This document shows positions 40,645 through 49,751 of a stretch of DNA of 54,557 bases, one piece after another. The notes under the pieces are model-generated. The model saw nothing but the letters and a program-made list of their open reading frames with translations. It was not told the origin of the DNA and searched no databases. The translations under genes and the position numbers were made by a program. This DNA is from Oscillospiraceae bacterium (GTDB taxonomy: Bacteria > Bacillota > Clostridia > Oscillospirales > Acutalibacteraceae): positions 1 through 54,557 of the forward strand of contig SVPT01000002.1 of NCBI GenBank assembly GCA_015065695.1, read 5' to 3'. The stretch's first letter is position 1, and each line of letters starts with the position of its first letter.

Positions 40645-40906
40645 GTAGGGCGGGGGCTTGCTCCCGCCGCTAACCTGAACAAACAGCCGCTAATCTCGAT
40701 ATTCCATGAGTTTCTTTGCAAAATTCCGTTTTGCCGCACCGATTGTATTACGGCTACAAGGTATTATCAACATCTGTTTTGCGTCACATTTCGGCATTGT
40801 GGCATATTTCGGCGGGAGCAAGCCCCCGCCCTACATCTGCATGACAGGCAGCGAATCAGGCAGTCTGCCGACACAGTAAACCGGGCGGTTGCTCAGACCC
40901 ACAAAA
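40645..40906. repeat. Dispersed palindromic repeat element, copy 2 (REP/MITE-like)
   Basis: Inverted palindrome units at 40645-40669 and 40810-40834 flank about 140 bases that share words with copy 1 (AACCTGAACAAA, CTCGATATT, CACCGATTGTA, TATTATCAACATCTG, GCATTGTGG). The tail to 40906 shares GAATCAG and CAGACCCACAAAA. Spacing and order are the same as in copy 1, 37 kb away, so this is one mobile or selfish element family rather than a chance palindrome. Confidence 0.8.
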
Positions 40907-40940
40907 AAGAGAACTGGCAGATCAAACCGATCTGCCAGTT
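40900..40940 (-). terminator. Terminator after the sugar isomerase-like gene
   Basis: AACTGGCAGATC (40912-40923) pairs with GATCTGCCAGTT (40929-40940). On the minus strand the stem is followed by CTCTTTTTTG. It lies 72 bases past the stop at 41013 and borders the repeat. Confidence 0.8.
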
Positions 40941-41012
40941 GCTTTATACTATATGCCGTTTCTACGCTAAGAATATCATGCTTGTGTGCGGCTTCTTGCA
41001 TTTGCTTATAGG

Positions 41013-41813
41013 TTATTTCTTTTTCTTCTCCTCGCCGCCGGTCAGCTCGGTCAGCCATTTTGCCGTTTCAACCAGCTCGGAAACCTCGCCGAAGTTGTTG
41101 CGGTAGATTTCAATTATCCACGAGGCATCGCAACCGTTGCGGTCGAGTATGGCTTTCAGGCGGGCATAGTCCATTACGCCCTTGCCCGGCAGCATACAGG
41201 TGTTGTCGGGGTTGTTGTCGTTGACGTGGACATGGATTATCGAATTGCCCAGCTTGTCGGCAAAGGTGTAGGGGTCATAGCCCGCACGCACTGCCTGCTT
41301 GATGTCAAAGACAAACTTGATGTCCTCGCCAATCCACTCCCTCATTCTGCAGAGGAAGTCGATGTTCTGGCTGCGGTGGAGATTGACATTCTCCTGCGCA
41401 ACGGTTACACCAAAACGCTTGCCCACCTCCATGATACGGCTGAAACGCTCGAAATACTTCTCGTCCGGCGAATGGGCGGGTAGCTTGTCGCCATGAATGA
41501 CAACGAGGTCAGCGTCCAGCATCTTTGCTGCATCAAAGTATCTCTTGTAGTCCTCGATCATGTCGGTAAAGCGGCGCTCGTAGTTGGAGAAGAACATGAA
41601 CGGCTCCATCATGGAGGAGTAGGGGTGCAGAGAGCGCACCTTTGCCCCGTACCTGCGCACACTGCTCTTTAGCTGCTTGACAAAGCGTTTGTCCAGCTCG
41701 CTGGAGGTATTGAAAAATATCTCAAAATCCCGCACTCCCATACCGAGCAAGCTGTCCAGTGCCAGCTCAGTGATGGTCGGGTAAAGACAGGATGTTGATA
41801 CACCCACTCTCAT
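41013..41813 (-). CDS. Sugar phosphate isomerase/epimerase-like TIM barrel (AP-endonuclease 2 superfamily)
   Basis: 266 residues, single domain. VGVSTSCLYP opens the barrel. VVIHGDKLPAH, VTVAQENVNLHRS, FVFDIKQAVRAG and IIHVHVNDNN place the metal-binding Glu, Asp and His residues on successive strands as in xylose-isomerase-like proteins. The final WIIEIYRNN supplies the last Glu. Such enzymes isomerise or epimerise sugars or inositols; the substrate is unknown. AGGAG lies 9 bases before the ATG. No sugar operon surrounds it; it is alone between a repeat-linked terminator and a divergent small membrane protein gene. Confidence 0.82.
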   Translation of the reverse strand: MRVGVSTSCLYPTITELALDSLLGMGVRDFEIFFNTSSELDKRFVKQLKSSVRRYGAKVRSLHPYSSMMEPFMFFSNYERRFTDMIEDYKRYFDAAKMLDADLVVIHGDKLPAHSPDEKYFERFSRIMEVGKRFGVTVAQENVNLHRSQNIDFLCRMREWIGEDIKFVFDIKQAVRAGYDPYTFADKLGNSIIHVHVNDNNPDNTCMLPGKGVMDYARLKAILDRNGCDASWIIEIYRNNFGEVSELVETAKWLTELTGGEEKKKK

Positions 41814-41951
41814 AGGTCAGCACTCCTTTCCTGCTGCGCCGCCTGCCTGGGAATAATTCCGCGGCAATCCTTCCGGAACTTACCTGTATACAGTCATTCT
41901 GCGGCGTGTTATCATTTGTATGAATAAATCTACGAAGGGACTGATGTTCTT

Positions 41952-42218
41952 ATGCTGAAAAGGCTTATCGGCGAATTTGAGGAAAGCATTTCCTCCACCG
42001 CAATGGGCCTGCTGTGGTTCACTGCCCTGTTTTCGGATATTCTGCTGCTGGGCTGCGCGCTTCTTCTGCTTGCGGAAGCCGCCGCGGCATGGCTGTCGCT
42101 CCCCGGGCGGGAGCTGTACCTGCTTGCCGAAGAACTTTTCTCCCTGACGGGCAGAATCGTTGCGCTGGGCGCAATATGCGCATTTGCCGCAGACGTAGCA
42201 GTACGCCGAAAACTTTGA
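41952..42218 (+). CDS. Small hypothetical membrane protein
   Basis: 88 residues with two hydrophobic stretches: GLLWFTALFSDILLLGCALLLLAEAAAAWL (one or two helices) and FSLTGRIVALGAICAFAADVAV, separated by a polar turn. AAGGGA lies about 11 bases before the ATG. It is convergent with the GNAT gene. The 160-base gap after it is AT-rich and contains a TATAAT-like word but no gene I can support. No family recognised; the codon use resembles the neighbouring genes, which supports it being real. Confidence 0.5.
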   Translation: MLKRLIGEFEESISSTAMGLLWFTALFSDILLLGCALLLLAEAAAAWLSLPGRELYLLAEELFSLTGRIVALGAICAFAADVAVRRKL

Positions 42219-42377
42219 ACACTATTTCTTTCTAATTATACCATACATTCAGCGATATGCAACAATTATTTTTTGCAATCCTATAATAATCTTGTCGCAA
42301 TAACATCAATATCAATGTATCAACAGGTGTGTACACAAAGCGGACATTTGCCCGTGCAATGCCCTGATTTCCCTCGC

Positions 42378-42920
42378 TCAGAGGGTTTTCATCATCCAGC
42401 AGACGTCCGCGTATGTGCCGTCCCGGTACTTCATGTTGTGCGGAAGTGTGCCGAAAATTTCAAAGCCCATCTTTTTGTACAGCGCGATGGCGGGCTGGTT
42501 TTCCGCCACCACCTCCAGCTCAAGCTGCTCGTATCCCTGCTCCTTTGCGATGGCGCACAGGGTCTCCAGCATCTTCGTGCCTATGCCCATGCCTGTGAAT
42601 CTCTGATACAATGCAATGGCAATGCTTGCTCTGTGTTCGCACCTCATTGAGGTGCGCCCCATCAGTGTGCAGTTGCCCACATACTCGCCGTCCAGAAGCC
42701 CCAGCAGCATCAGGCAGTTTTCCGATTCGTTCTGATAATTGATAAAGCCCGTTTCCGCCTCAATGGAAATATCCGCCTCTTCCGGCTCTCTGGCAAGGAA
42801 TCGGGTCTCCTTGCTGGTCTGTATCAGGTAGTCTATCAGCATTTGGGCATCGTCTGCCTCAGGATTTCTGAGCAACAGCTTGTGTCCGTTCAAATCAATG
42901 GTAATGTCATCAACACGCAT
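42378..42920 (-). CDS. GNAT family N-acetyltransferase
   Basis: 180 residues. The acetyl-CoA-binding motif A is seen in IAIALYQRFTGMGIGTKMLETLCAIA (the Q/RxxGxG/A signature as RFTGMGIG), followed by motif B ENQPAIALYKKMGFEIFG. The N-terminal part (LLRNPEADDAQMLIDYL) is usual for RimJ/RimL-related GNATs that acetylate small amines, antibiotics or protein N-termini. Substrate not predictable. GAGG lies 8 bases before the ATG. It is downstream of rluD on the same strand is not the case: it lies after rluD (36-base gap), so it may be read through from that operon. Confidence 0.88.
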   Translation of the reverse strand: MRVDDITIDLNGHKLLLRNPEADDAQMLIDYLIQTSKETRFLAREPEEADISIEAETGFINYQNESENCLMLLGLLDGEYVGNCTLMGRTSMRCEHRASIAIALYQRFTGMGIGTKMLETLCAIAKEQGYEQLELEVVAENQPAIALYKKMGFEIFGTLPHNMKYRDGTYADVCWMMKTL

Positions 42921-42956
42921 GGTATTGTCCTCGTTTTGTCGTTGGTAAAGGAGCGG

Positions 42957-43865
42957 TCAGCCCTGCATCCTGCGCAGAATCTCACCGAAATACTCCGGCA
43001 GCGGGGCGGTCAGGTCGATATGCTCGCCTGTTATGGGGTGTTCAAAGGCGATGCGCCGCGCATGGAGGCACTGCCCCTCGCAGCAGGCAAACTGCCCCTT
43101 GGGCAGACCGTACACCGTATCGCACACCACGGGGTGACCTATGTGCGCCATATGTACCCTTATCTGATGTGTTCTGCCTGTTTCCAGCGTCAGCCGCAGG
43201 TGGCTGTAGCCTGCGTACTCCGCCAGCGTTTCGTAATTGGTCACTGCCGGCTTGCCGCCTGCCACTATTGCCATCTTCTTGCGGTCGGCGCTGCTGCGGG
43301 CAATGGGTGCGTCCACCCTTCCCTCAGGCTGCCGCATATGCCCCACAACTATCGCCTCGTACTGGCGGGTGAAGCTATGCTCCTTAATCTGCTCCGCCAG
43401 CCCACGGTGGGCAGGGTCGGTCTTTGCCACAATCAGCAGACCGCTTGTGTCCTTGTCGATGCGATGCACAATGCCGGGGCGCAGTACGCCGTTGATGCCC
43501 GAAAGGCTGTCTCCGCAGTAGTGCAGCAGCGCGTTGACCAGCGTGCCGGTGTAGTTGCCCGCGGCAGGGTGTACCACCATGCCCTTTGGCTTGTTGACCA
43601 CCAGCAGATGCTCGTCCTCCCACGCAATCTCAAGGGGAATATCCTCCGGCACTGCCACAGGCGCGACCGGGTCGGGAATCTCCACCTCAATGGTATCTCC
43701 CACCGAGGGCTTGCAGCTTTTGCTCACAGTCTTCCCATTTACTGTTACACGCCCCTCCGCAATGAGCCCCTGCAAAAAGGAGCGGGATTGCTCGGGAAAA
43801 AGGAAGGTGAGCGTTTTGTCAATGCGCTCACCCTCTGTTTCACATATAAAGCTATACCGTTTCAT
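42957..43865 (-). CDS. rluD: RluA-family 23S rRNA pseudouridine synthase, RluD-like
   Basis: 302 residues from the ATG at 43865. An S4-like RNA-binding domain comes first (ERIDKTLTFLFPEQSRSFLQGLIAEGRVTVNGKTV), then the catalytic domain with the signature HRIDKDTSGLL, where Asp is the catalytic residue, and LETGRTHQIRVHMAHIGHPVVCD. RluD makes pseudouridines in helix 69 of 23S rRNA. The start overlaps the end of lspA by 14 bases, so the two are coupled, the order lspA-rluD seen in Bacillus (lsp-ylyB). Confidence 0.9.
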   Translation of the reverse strand: MKRYSFICETEGERIDKTLTFLFPEQSRSFLQGLIAEGRVTVNGKTVSKSCKPSVGDTIEVEIPDPVAPVAVPEDIPLEIAWEDEHLLVVNKPKGMVVHPAAGNYTGTLVNALLHYCGDSLSGINGVLRPGIVHRIDKDTSGLLIVAKTDPAHRGLAEQIKEHSFTRQYEAIVVGHMRQPEGRVDAPIARSSADRKKMAIVAGGKPAVTNYETLAEYAGYSHLRLTLETGRTHQIRVHMAHIGHPVVCDTVYGLPKGQFACCEGQCLHARRIAFEHPITGEHIDLTAPLPEYFGEILRRMQG

Positions 43866-44433
43866 CTTCTGCCTGCACATTCTCACTGACGGCGTTAAGG
43901 CACTTCTCCTCTGCCGCCTCGTTGTTCTTCTCTTTTTCCTCAAACTGATGCATGAAGATGATGTATATGCAGAACATCACTCCGCCCACCGATACACAGC
44001 AGTCGGCAAAGTTGAAGATGGGAAATTCAAAGAGGGGGCTGATGTCGATGAAGTCCACCACATGACCGTTGTTGAATATGCGGTCAATCATGTTGCCCAG
44101 ACCGCCTGCCACAACAAGCAGTATGGAAATCTTTCCAAAGGTATTCTGGAGCAGACCCTTGAAGTAGCCAAACATCAGAGCAATCATCAGCGCGGCGGTC
44201 ATAATCAGGAGAAATGCGGTCTTGCCCCTGAGTATGCTGAAGCCGCCGCCGGTGTTTGTGGTGTAGGTCCAGTTGAGCAGACCCTTTATGGCAGGCACCG
44301 ACACCTGAAACTCCAGACACTGGGTGACGATAAACTTGGTTATCTGGTCAATGACCACCAGCAGTGCCATCAGACCCACCGCCAGAGCGGTCTCCTTGCG
44401 GGATATTTTTGCTTTGCAGTTTGTTTTCATCAT
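43852..44433 (-). CDS. lspA: Lipoprotein signal peptidase (signal peptidase II)
   Basis: 193 residues with four TM helices (ALAVGLMALLVVIDQITKFI; FLLIMTAALMIALMFGYF; ISILLVVAGGLGNMID; VGGVMFCIYIIFM). The two catalytic Asp motifs are present: GGLGNMIDRI with NGHVVDFID, and FPIFNFADCCVSVG. It removes the signal peptide from prolipoproteins after diacylglycerol attachment. The C-terminal acidic tail of about 30 residues is longer than usual. It is between ileS and rluD, the conserved order ileS-lspA-rluD. Confidence 0.95.
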   Translation of the reverse strand: MMKTNCKAKISRKETALAVGLMALLVVIDQITKFIVTQCLEFQVSVPAIKGLLNWTYTTNTGGGFSILRGKTAFLLIMTAALMIALMFGYFKGLLQNTFGKISILLVVAGGLGNMIDRIFNNGHVVDFIDISPLFEFPIFNFADCCVSVGGVMFCIYIIFMHQFEEKEKNNEAAEEKCLNAVSENVQAEDETV

Positions 44434-44449
44434 CTTTCACGCCTTATCA

Positions 44450-44487
44450 CAACGGCGACGATTTTTGTAGAAAATTCGTCGCCGTTG
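44450..44487 (-). other. Strong hairpin between ileS and lspA
   Basis: AACGGCGACGA and TCGTCGCCGTT form a perfect 11-bp stem with a 15-base loop. It has no T-run on the minus strand, so it is more likely an RNA processing or stability element, or a partial attenuator in the ileS-lspA transcript. Confidence 0.45.
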
Positions 44488-44526
44488 TTGTTATTCATTT
44501 TGTATTAGTATGCCGCAAATGTGCGG

Positions 44527-47322
44527 TTATTTACCGGAAACCACGTCAGCGCAGCGCTGGCAAAGGGTGGGATGCTCGGCATTTGCACCAACGGTGTCGC
44601 TGTAGATCCAGCAACGCTCGCACTTGGCACCCTCAGCCTTTTCAACCTTGACGCCAAGACCCTCAACGTCGCAGGGATTGTCCTCGCACTTGCCCTCAAC
44701 AACGTCCACATGGGAAACGATGAATACCTGAGGCAGGTCGGCAGCAACGGAGCGGACAAACTCTGCCAGCTCGCCCTCGCAGAAGAGGGTGACCTTCGCC
44801 TCAAGGGACTTGCCGATGAGCTTGGTCTTGCGGGCATTCTCCAATGCTCTCTGCACGTCATCGCGGATAGCATGGATACGGTCCCAGCGCTCCACAAAGC
44901 CCTCGTCCAGCTCGACGCTGACAGGCTTGGGCATATCGTTGAGCATGACGGCGCGTGCATCGTCAGTTGCGCGGTGGGGCATGAACTTCCAGATTTCGTC
45001 GGAGGTGTAGGCAAGAATGGGAGCAATCAGCTTTACCAGTGCATCAAGAATGATGAACATGGCAGTCTGTGCCGCTCTGCGGCTTGCGCTGTCCTTGCCG
45101 TCGCAGTACAGTCTGTCCTTCAGAACATCCAGATAGAAGTTGGACATATCAACTACGCAGAAGCGGTTGATTGCATGGTAGACCTGATAGAACTCGAAGG
45201 ACTCGTAGGACTGCATACACTGGTTGATGAGGTCGTTAAGACGAGCCAGTGCCCAGCGGTCGAGGGGCTGCATATCAGCAGGAGCGACCGAATCGGTGTC
45301 GGGATTGAAGCCGGCAATGTTGCCGAGGATATAACGGGCAGTGTTGCGGATCTTTCTGTAGGATTCGCTGAGCTGCTTGAGAATGTCATCGGAGATGCGA
45401 ATATCGCAGTGATAGTCGGAGGAAGCGACCCACAGACGCAGAATGTCCGCGCCGTACTTGTCAACAACCTCACGGGGCTCGATGCCGTTGCCGAGGGACT
45501 TGGACATCTTCTCGCCCTTGCCGTCAACAACCCAGCCGTGGGTGACAACCGTCTTGTAGGGGGCAACGCCGCGCCATGCGACGGAGGTCAGCAGAGAGGA
45601 CTGGAACCAGCCACGGTACTGGTCCGCACCTTCAAGATAAAGGTCAGCGGGCCAATCCAGATAGTCGCGCTCGTCGCACACTGCGGCATGGGTTACGCCG
45701 GAATCGAACCAGACGTCCATGATGTCGTTTTCCTTGGTGAACTCGGAAGCACCGCAGGCGGAGCAGACAGTGCCGGCAGGCAGCAGCTCCTCGGCGGAAC
45801 GTGCGTACCACACATCAGAGCCGAACTCGGCGAACAGCTTGGAAACAGCCATGATAGCCTCACGGTCGATGTGTTCCTTGCCGCACTTGGCGCAGTAGAA
45901 GATGGGAATGGGAACACCCCAGCGGCGCTGACGGCTGATGCACCAGTCATTGCGCTCACGCACCATGGAGGCGATGCGGTCCTCGCCCCAGCCGGGAACC
46001 CACTTGACGGTATGGATAGCCTCGACAGCCTTGTCCTTGAAGCTGTCAACGGAGCAGAACCACTGCTCGGTGGCGCGGAAGAGTACGGGGTTCTTGCAGC
46101 GCCAGCAATGGGGATACTTATGCTCAATCTTCTCGAAGGCAAAGAGGGCACCGGTCTCTTCCATGTGGGCAGCGATGGCCTTGTTGGCCTGCTCGGTGTT
46201 AAGACCGGCAAACTGTGCAGCCTCCTCGGTCAGTACGCCGTCGGCGTTGACCGGAACGATGATGGGAACTTCGGGATAGTTGCGGCAGACGATGTAGTCG
46301 TCAACGCCGTGACCGGGTGCGGTGTGGACGCAGCCTGTACCGGACTCCAGAGTGACGTGGTCGCCAACCAGCACCAGCGATTTCCTGTCAAGGAAGGGGT
46401 GCTGTGCCTGCATATACTCCAGCTCTGCGCCGGAGATTTCGCCCACTACCTCATACTCGGTGATGCCGGCAGCCTTCATGGCATTCTCGTACAGACCGTC
46501 AGCCATGATGTAGGTCTCGCCGTTTGCCTTGATAAGCTTGTAGGTATAGCGGGGACCGACGCAGATGGCGGTGTTGCCGGGCAGTGTCCAGGTTGTGGTG
46601 GTCCAGATTACAAAATAGGTATTGTCAAGGTCTGCGCCCAGAGCGGTCAGCTTGCCCTTGTCGTCAACAACCTTGAACTTGACATAGATGGAAAGGCAGG
46701 GGTCCTCGGCGTACTCGATTTCCGCCTCTGCAAGAGCGGTCTTGCAGTCGGGGCACCAGTAAACCGGCTTGAGTCCCTTGTAGATATGTCCGCTGCAGGC
46801 CATCTCGCAGAAAATCTCGATCTGCTTGGCCTCGAATGCGGGAAGCATGGTGATGTAGGGGTTTACCCACTCACCAAGGCAGCCCAGACGCTTGAACTGG
46901 TTGCGCTGGTCGTCGATGTATCCGTCAACAAACTCGCGGCAAAGGGCACGCAGCTCGTTGGGAGAAAGGGAAGCCGCGGCGCTGAGACCTGCCTTCTTGC
47001 GTGCCTTCAGCTCGGTGGGCAGACCGTGGGTGTCCCAGCCGGGTACAAAGGGGCTGCAGAAGCCGGACATATTCTTGAAACGCACAACAATATCCTTCAG
47101 GGTCTTGTTGAGCGCGGTGCCCAGATGAATATCACCGTTGGCGTAGGGAGGGCCGTCGTGGAGAATGTAGCGGGGTCTGCCCTCGTTCTTCTTCAGGATA
47201 AGCTCATACAGACCGTCGGCAAGCCACTGCTCCAGCATAGCGGGCTCTCTCTGGGGAAGGCTTGCGCGCATGGGAAACTCGGTTTCCGGCAGATTAAGCG
47301 TCTTGTTATAATCTTCAGCCAT
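44527..47322 (-). CDS. ileS: Isoleucyl-tRNA synthetase
   Basis: 931 residues, the standard bacterial class I IleRS. The N-terminus (LNLPETEFPMRASLPQREP), the HIGH-type motif (PPYANGDIHLGTALN), the editing domain with TTTWTLPGNTAI, the KMSKS loop (GEKMSKSLGNG) and the C-terminal zinc finger (CERCWIYS...CQRCADVV) are all present. It charges tRNA(Ile) and edits valine. The start has no clear ribosome binding site; an AGGAGGAG lies about 50 bases upstream. I searched the 140-base leader for a T-box antiterminator core and found none. Confidence 0.97.
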   Translation of the reverse strand: MAEDYNKTLNLPETEFPMRASLPQREPAMLEQWLADGLYELILKKNEGRPRYILHDGPPYANGDIHLGTALNKTLKDIVVRFKNMSGFCSPFVPGWDTHGLPTELKARKKAGLSAAASLSPNELRALCREFVDGYIDDQRNQFKRLGCLGEWVNPYITMLPAFEAKQIEIFCEMACSGHIYKGLKPVYWCPDCKTALAEAEIEYAEDPCLSIYVKFKVVDDKGKLTALGADLDNTYFVIWTTTTWTLPGNTAICVGPRYTYKLIKANGETYIMADGLYENAMKAAGITEYEVVGEISGAELEYMQAQHPFLDRKSLVLVGDHVTLESGTGCVHTAPGHGVDDYIVCRNYPEVPIIVPVNADGVLTEEAAQFAGLNTEQANKAIAAHMEETGALFAFEKIEHKYPHCWRCKNPVLFRATEQWFCSVDSFKDKAVEAIHTVKWVPGWGEDRIASMVRERNDWCISRQRRWGVPIPIFYCAKCGKEHIDREAIMAVSKLFAEFGSDVWYARSAEELLPAGTVCSACGASEFTKENDIMDVWFDSGVTHAAVCDERDYLDWPADLYLEGADQYRGWFQSSLLTSVAWRGVAPYKTVVTHGWVVDGKGEKMSKSLGNGIEPREVVDKYGADILRLWVASSDYHCDIRISDDILKQLSESYRKIRNTARYILGNIAGFNPDTDSVAPADMQPLDRWALARLNDLINQCMQSYESFEFYQVYHAINRFCVVDMSNFYLDVLKDRLYCDGKDSASRRAAQTAMFIILDALVKLIAPILAYTSDEIWKFMPHRATDDARAVMLNDMPKPVSVELDEGFVERWDRIHAIRDDVQRALENARKTKLIGKSLEAKVTLFCEGELAEFVRSVAADLPQVFIVSHVDVVEGKCEDNPCDVEGLGVKVEKAEGAKCERCWIYSDTVGANAEHPTLCQRCADVVSGK

Positions 47323-47462
47323 GTTATTTTTCGCCGCCGCGCCTGATGTGTGTTTCAGCAGCGAGGCAGCTCCTCCTTATACATTGCAGAGCCTGCAAGC
47401 CCTGCATTTTTCTTTATTTTGCTATACATACAGTATTATCCGCACCAAATATACCAACCGTA

Positions 47463-48419
47463 CTATTTACGACGGCGGAAAAGGCTTGCGGGAGTGCCGA
47501 TTTCCTCTTCTCCCTCGCCGGGAGCAGCGGGTGCTGCACCGTCCCCCAGACGAACACCTGCCATCTGTGCGCGGTCTACGGGCACGTCTGCCTCGTCCTC
47601 AAAGGACGCTGCGGGGAAGCGGGGCGCTCTGCGGGAAGGGGTGGGCTCTGCGGGGGGAGTTATGCGGCTGTCACCGGCAGCACCTTCCTCACCGATGTCA
47701 ACGGTGAAACCGCCCTTGCGCTGGGGGCGCTCGGTGGGCATGGAGGGCTGTGCGGCGCGGGGAGCCTCGGCAAAACCACCGTCAGCCGGCTGGGGTGCGG
47801 CATCGCGGGGTGCGCGTGCCTCACGGCGGGGTCTGTCGCCTCTGCCCTCCTCGGGAGCAACGGGGTGACCGGTGGGGGTCACAGGCTGCTGGTCATAGGT
47901 GGGAGCAACGGCGCGGCGGTCGAGCATCTGCACAGAATCGACCATCTCTCTGGTCTCGGGGCGCATGATGTCCTCGGTGGGCAGACCGTTGATAAGTGCC
48001 AGATGTTCCTTGTATGCGCGGAGCAGACGGGTCTTGAACTCGGCAATATCCCTCTGCATACGCTCGATAATCTCACGCTCCTGGCTGATTTCAGCCTGAG
48101 CGCTGGCAACGATTTTTTCTGCCTTGATTGTGGCATCCTTGAGGATTATCTCTGCCTTGTGCTTTGCATCACGGAGAGAGGCATCGCCCACCTTCTGGGC
48201 GTTCATCAGTGCGTTGCGGATAGAATCCTCCTCGCTCTGATACTCCTCCAGTCTGGCAGCAAGCACCTCGAGCTTCTTGACCAGCTCAGCATTCTCACGA
48301 AGAAGGGTATCATAGGAAAGCTGAACCTCGTCGATAAACGCCTCGACGTCCTCGGCGCGGTAGCCGCCGAAATTGGCTTTTCTGAAGTTGACGTTTCTTA
48401 TCTCGTTAAGTGTGAGCAT
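47463..48419 (-). CDS. divIVA: DivIVA-domain cell division/polarity protein
   Basis: 318 residues. The lipid-binding N-terminal DivIVA domain (LNEIRNVNFRKANFGGYRAEDVEAFIDEV) precedes a long coiled coil (about 40-160: ELVKKLEVLAARLEEYQSEED; AEIILKDATIKAEKIVASAQAE). The C-terminal third is Pro/Arg/Ala-rich and likely disordered. DivIVA binds curved membranes at poles and septa and recruits division or sporulation factors. GGAGG precedes the ATG. It lies between sepF and ileS, as in Bacillus, but without ylmG and ylmH in between. Confidence 0.93.
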   Translation of the reverse strand: MLTLNEIRNVNFRKANFGGYRAEDVEAFIDEVQLSYDTLLRENAELVKKLEVLAARLEEYQSEEDSIRNALMNAQKVGDASLRDAKHKAEIILKDATIKAEKIVASAQAEISQEREIIERMQRDIAEFKTRLLRAYKEHLALINGLPTEDIMRPETREMVDSVQMLDRRAVAPTYDQQPVTPTGHPVAPEEGRGDRPRREARAPRDAAPQPADGGFAEAPRAAQPSMPTERPQRKGGFTVDIGEEGAAGDSRITPPAEPTPSRRAPRFPAASFEDEADVPVDRAQMAGVRLGDGAAPAAPGEGEEEIGTPASLFRRRK

Positions 48420-48557
48420 CGATTATCCTCCCAAAACGGTCTGCGGACGGCAGTGCCTGTCCCCGACCTTCTTCTTTATATTACCGCAAGTTTGCCGCAG
48501 AATTTTGCTTTACCGTATATCTCAGTATGTCAGTCCCTCTTCACTTGAAGGGTTGTC

Positions 48558-49010
48558 CTAGAAAAACACGCCGTTGTTTTCCAGCTCGCCCAGCACGTCC
48601 GCGCCGGTGAGACCCACGTTGAAGGGGGTGATGATGTAGGTGTTGTTTGCAATGCGCTTGAGCTGACCGTTGTGGGCATAGGCCGCGCCGCTGAGGAAAT
48701 CCACAACGCGGCGGGAAACGTCCTTGCCGGTCTGCTCCAGATTGAGTACCACAGTGTTCTTGTCAATGAGCTGGTCGGCAATCTCCGCCACCTCATCAAA
48801 TCGCTCCGGCCGTACTATGACCACCTGAAGCTGTGCGGTGGTGTGTATGGAGACCACCTTGCTGTCCCTGTCATACTTGAGGCGGGGCTGTTCCTTTCTG
48901 GGACGCTCCATCACCTCGGGCTCTTCGTACTCTTCTTCGTCATCGTAATAATCATCGCGGTCGTCCGCGCCGCCGTTCCAAAGGTCTCGCACCATACCAA
49001 AAATACCCAT
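48558..49010 (-). CDS. sepF: Cell division protein SepF
   Basis: 150 residues from the ATG at 49010, with AGGAGG 7 bases upstream (a GTG one codon earlier is less likely). The amphipathic membrane-binding N-terminus (MGIFGMVRDLWNG) is followed by an acidic linker and the SepF core: RPERFDEVAEIADQLIDKNTVVLNLEQTGKDVSRRVVDFLSGAAYA, here quoted only as RPERFDEV and VVLNLEQT, then GQLKRIANNTYIITP. SepF tethers FtsZ to the membrane at midcell. It follows yggS by a short gap, the usual order. Confidence 0.95.
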   Translation of the reverse strand: MGIFGMVRDLWNGGADDRDDYYDDEEEYEEPEVMERPRKEQPRLKYDRDSKVVSIHTTAQLQVVIVRPERFDEVAEIADQLIDKNTVVLNLEQTGKDVSRRVVDFLSGAAYAHNGQLKRIANNTYIITPFNVGLTGADVLGELENNGVFF

Positions 49011-49022
49011 CACGCATCCTCC

Positions 49023-49751
49023 TTAATATATTCTGGCACCAAAGAGCAGAGAGCCTACACGCACCATGTTGGAGCCCTCCTCAATGGCCTCCGCATAGTC
49101 GGCAGACATGCCCATGGACAGATATTGCATCATAACATTACTATTATGCGGTTTTTTGCCCTCAATGTCAATAAACAGTTTATGTATTTTCTCAAAATAT
49201 CGTCTGGTTTTACTCGTATCCTCGTCAAAGGGAGGAATTATCATCAGTCCGCGCACCGCAATGCCCGGAATTTCGGCAGCGGCAAAGACCAGCTCCTCCA
49301 CCGCCGCAGGGTCAACGCCCGACTTGCTCTGCTCCCCGCCAATGTTGACCTCCACAAGGCAGGGCATGACCTTGCCCTGCTCTGAGGCATGACGGCCCAC
49401 CGCCTGTGCGGTGTGCAGCGAGTCTATCGACTGTATCATGTCAGCCATCTCCACTGCCCGCTTTGCCTTGTTGGTCTGCAGATGTCCGATGACGCTGACC
49501 TTCAGACTGTCCCTGCCCTCCAGCAGGGGGTACTTTGACGCCAGCTCCTGCACACGGTTTTCGCCAATGTGCCGCACGCCCAGAGCGATGGCTGCATTGA
49601 CCACCTCAATGGGTACCGTCTTGGTTACAGCCACCAGCTCCACGTCCTCCGGCCTTCTGCCCGAGCGTTCAGCCGCCCGCGCCATGCGCTGGAGGACGGT
49701 ATCGTAATTTCCGTGCAGAACGTCAAACCGTTCCGCCAAAGATCTTTCCAT
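49023..49751 (-). CDS. PLP-binding pyridoxal phosphate homeostasis protein (YggS/YlmE family)
   Basis: 242 residues, alanine-racemase-like barrel without the second domain. ELVAVTKTVP contains the PLP Lys, followed by HIGENRVQEL, HLQTNKAK and RGLMIIPP, with MGMSADYAEAIEEGSNMVRVGSLLFG at the end giving the phosphate-binding loop. Members bind PLP and buffer its level; no enzyme activity is known. It overlaps the HlyD-like gene by 29 bases and precedes sepF, the conserved ylmE-sepF linkage. Confidence 0.94.
   Translation of the reverse strand: MERSLAERFDVLHGNYDTVLQRMARAAERSGRRPEDVELVAVTKTVPIEVVNAAIALGVRHIGENRVQELASKYPLLEGRDSLKVSVIGHLQTNKAKRAVEMADMIQSIDSLHTAQAVGRHASEQGKVMPCLVEVNIGGEQSKSGVDPAAVEELVFAAAEIPGIAVRGLMIIPPFDEDTSKTRRYFEKIHKLFIDIEGKKPHNSNVMMQYLSMGMSADYAEAIEEGSNMVRVGSLLFGARIY

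Noticed and set aside
44521-47346. 941-codon plus-strand open frame opposite ileS
   Set aside because: A GC-rich antisense shadow of ileS; the minus-strand product is a complete IleRS.
47323-47462. T-box riboswitch in front of ileS
   Set aside because: No antiterminator core or competing terminator was recognised in the 140-base leader.
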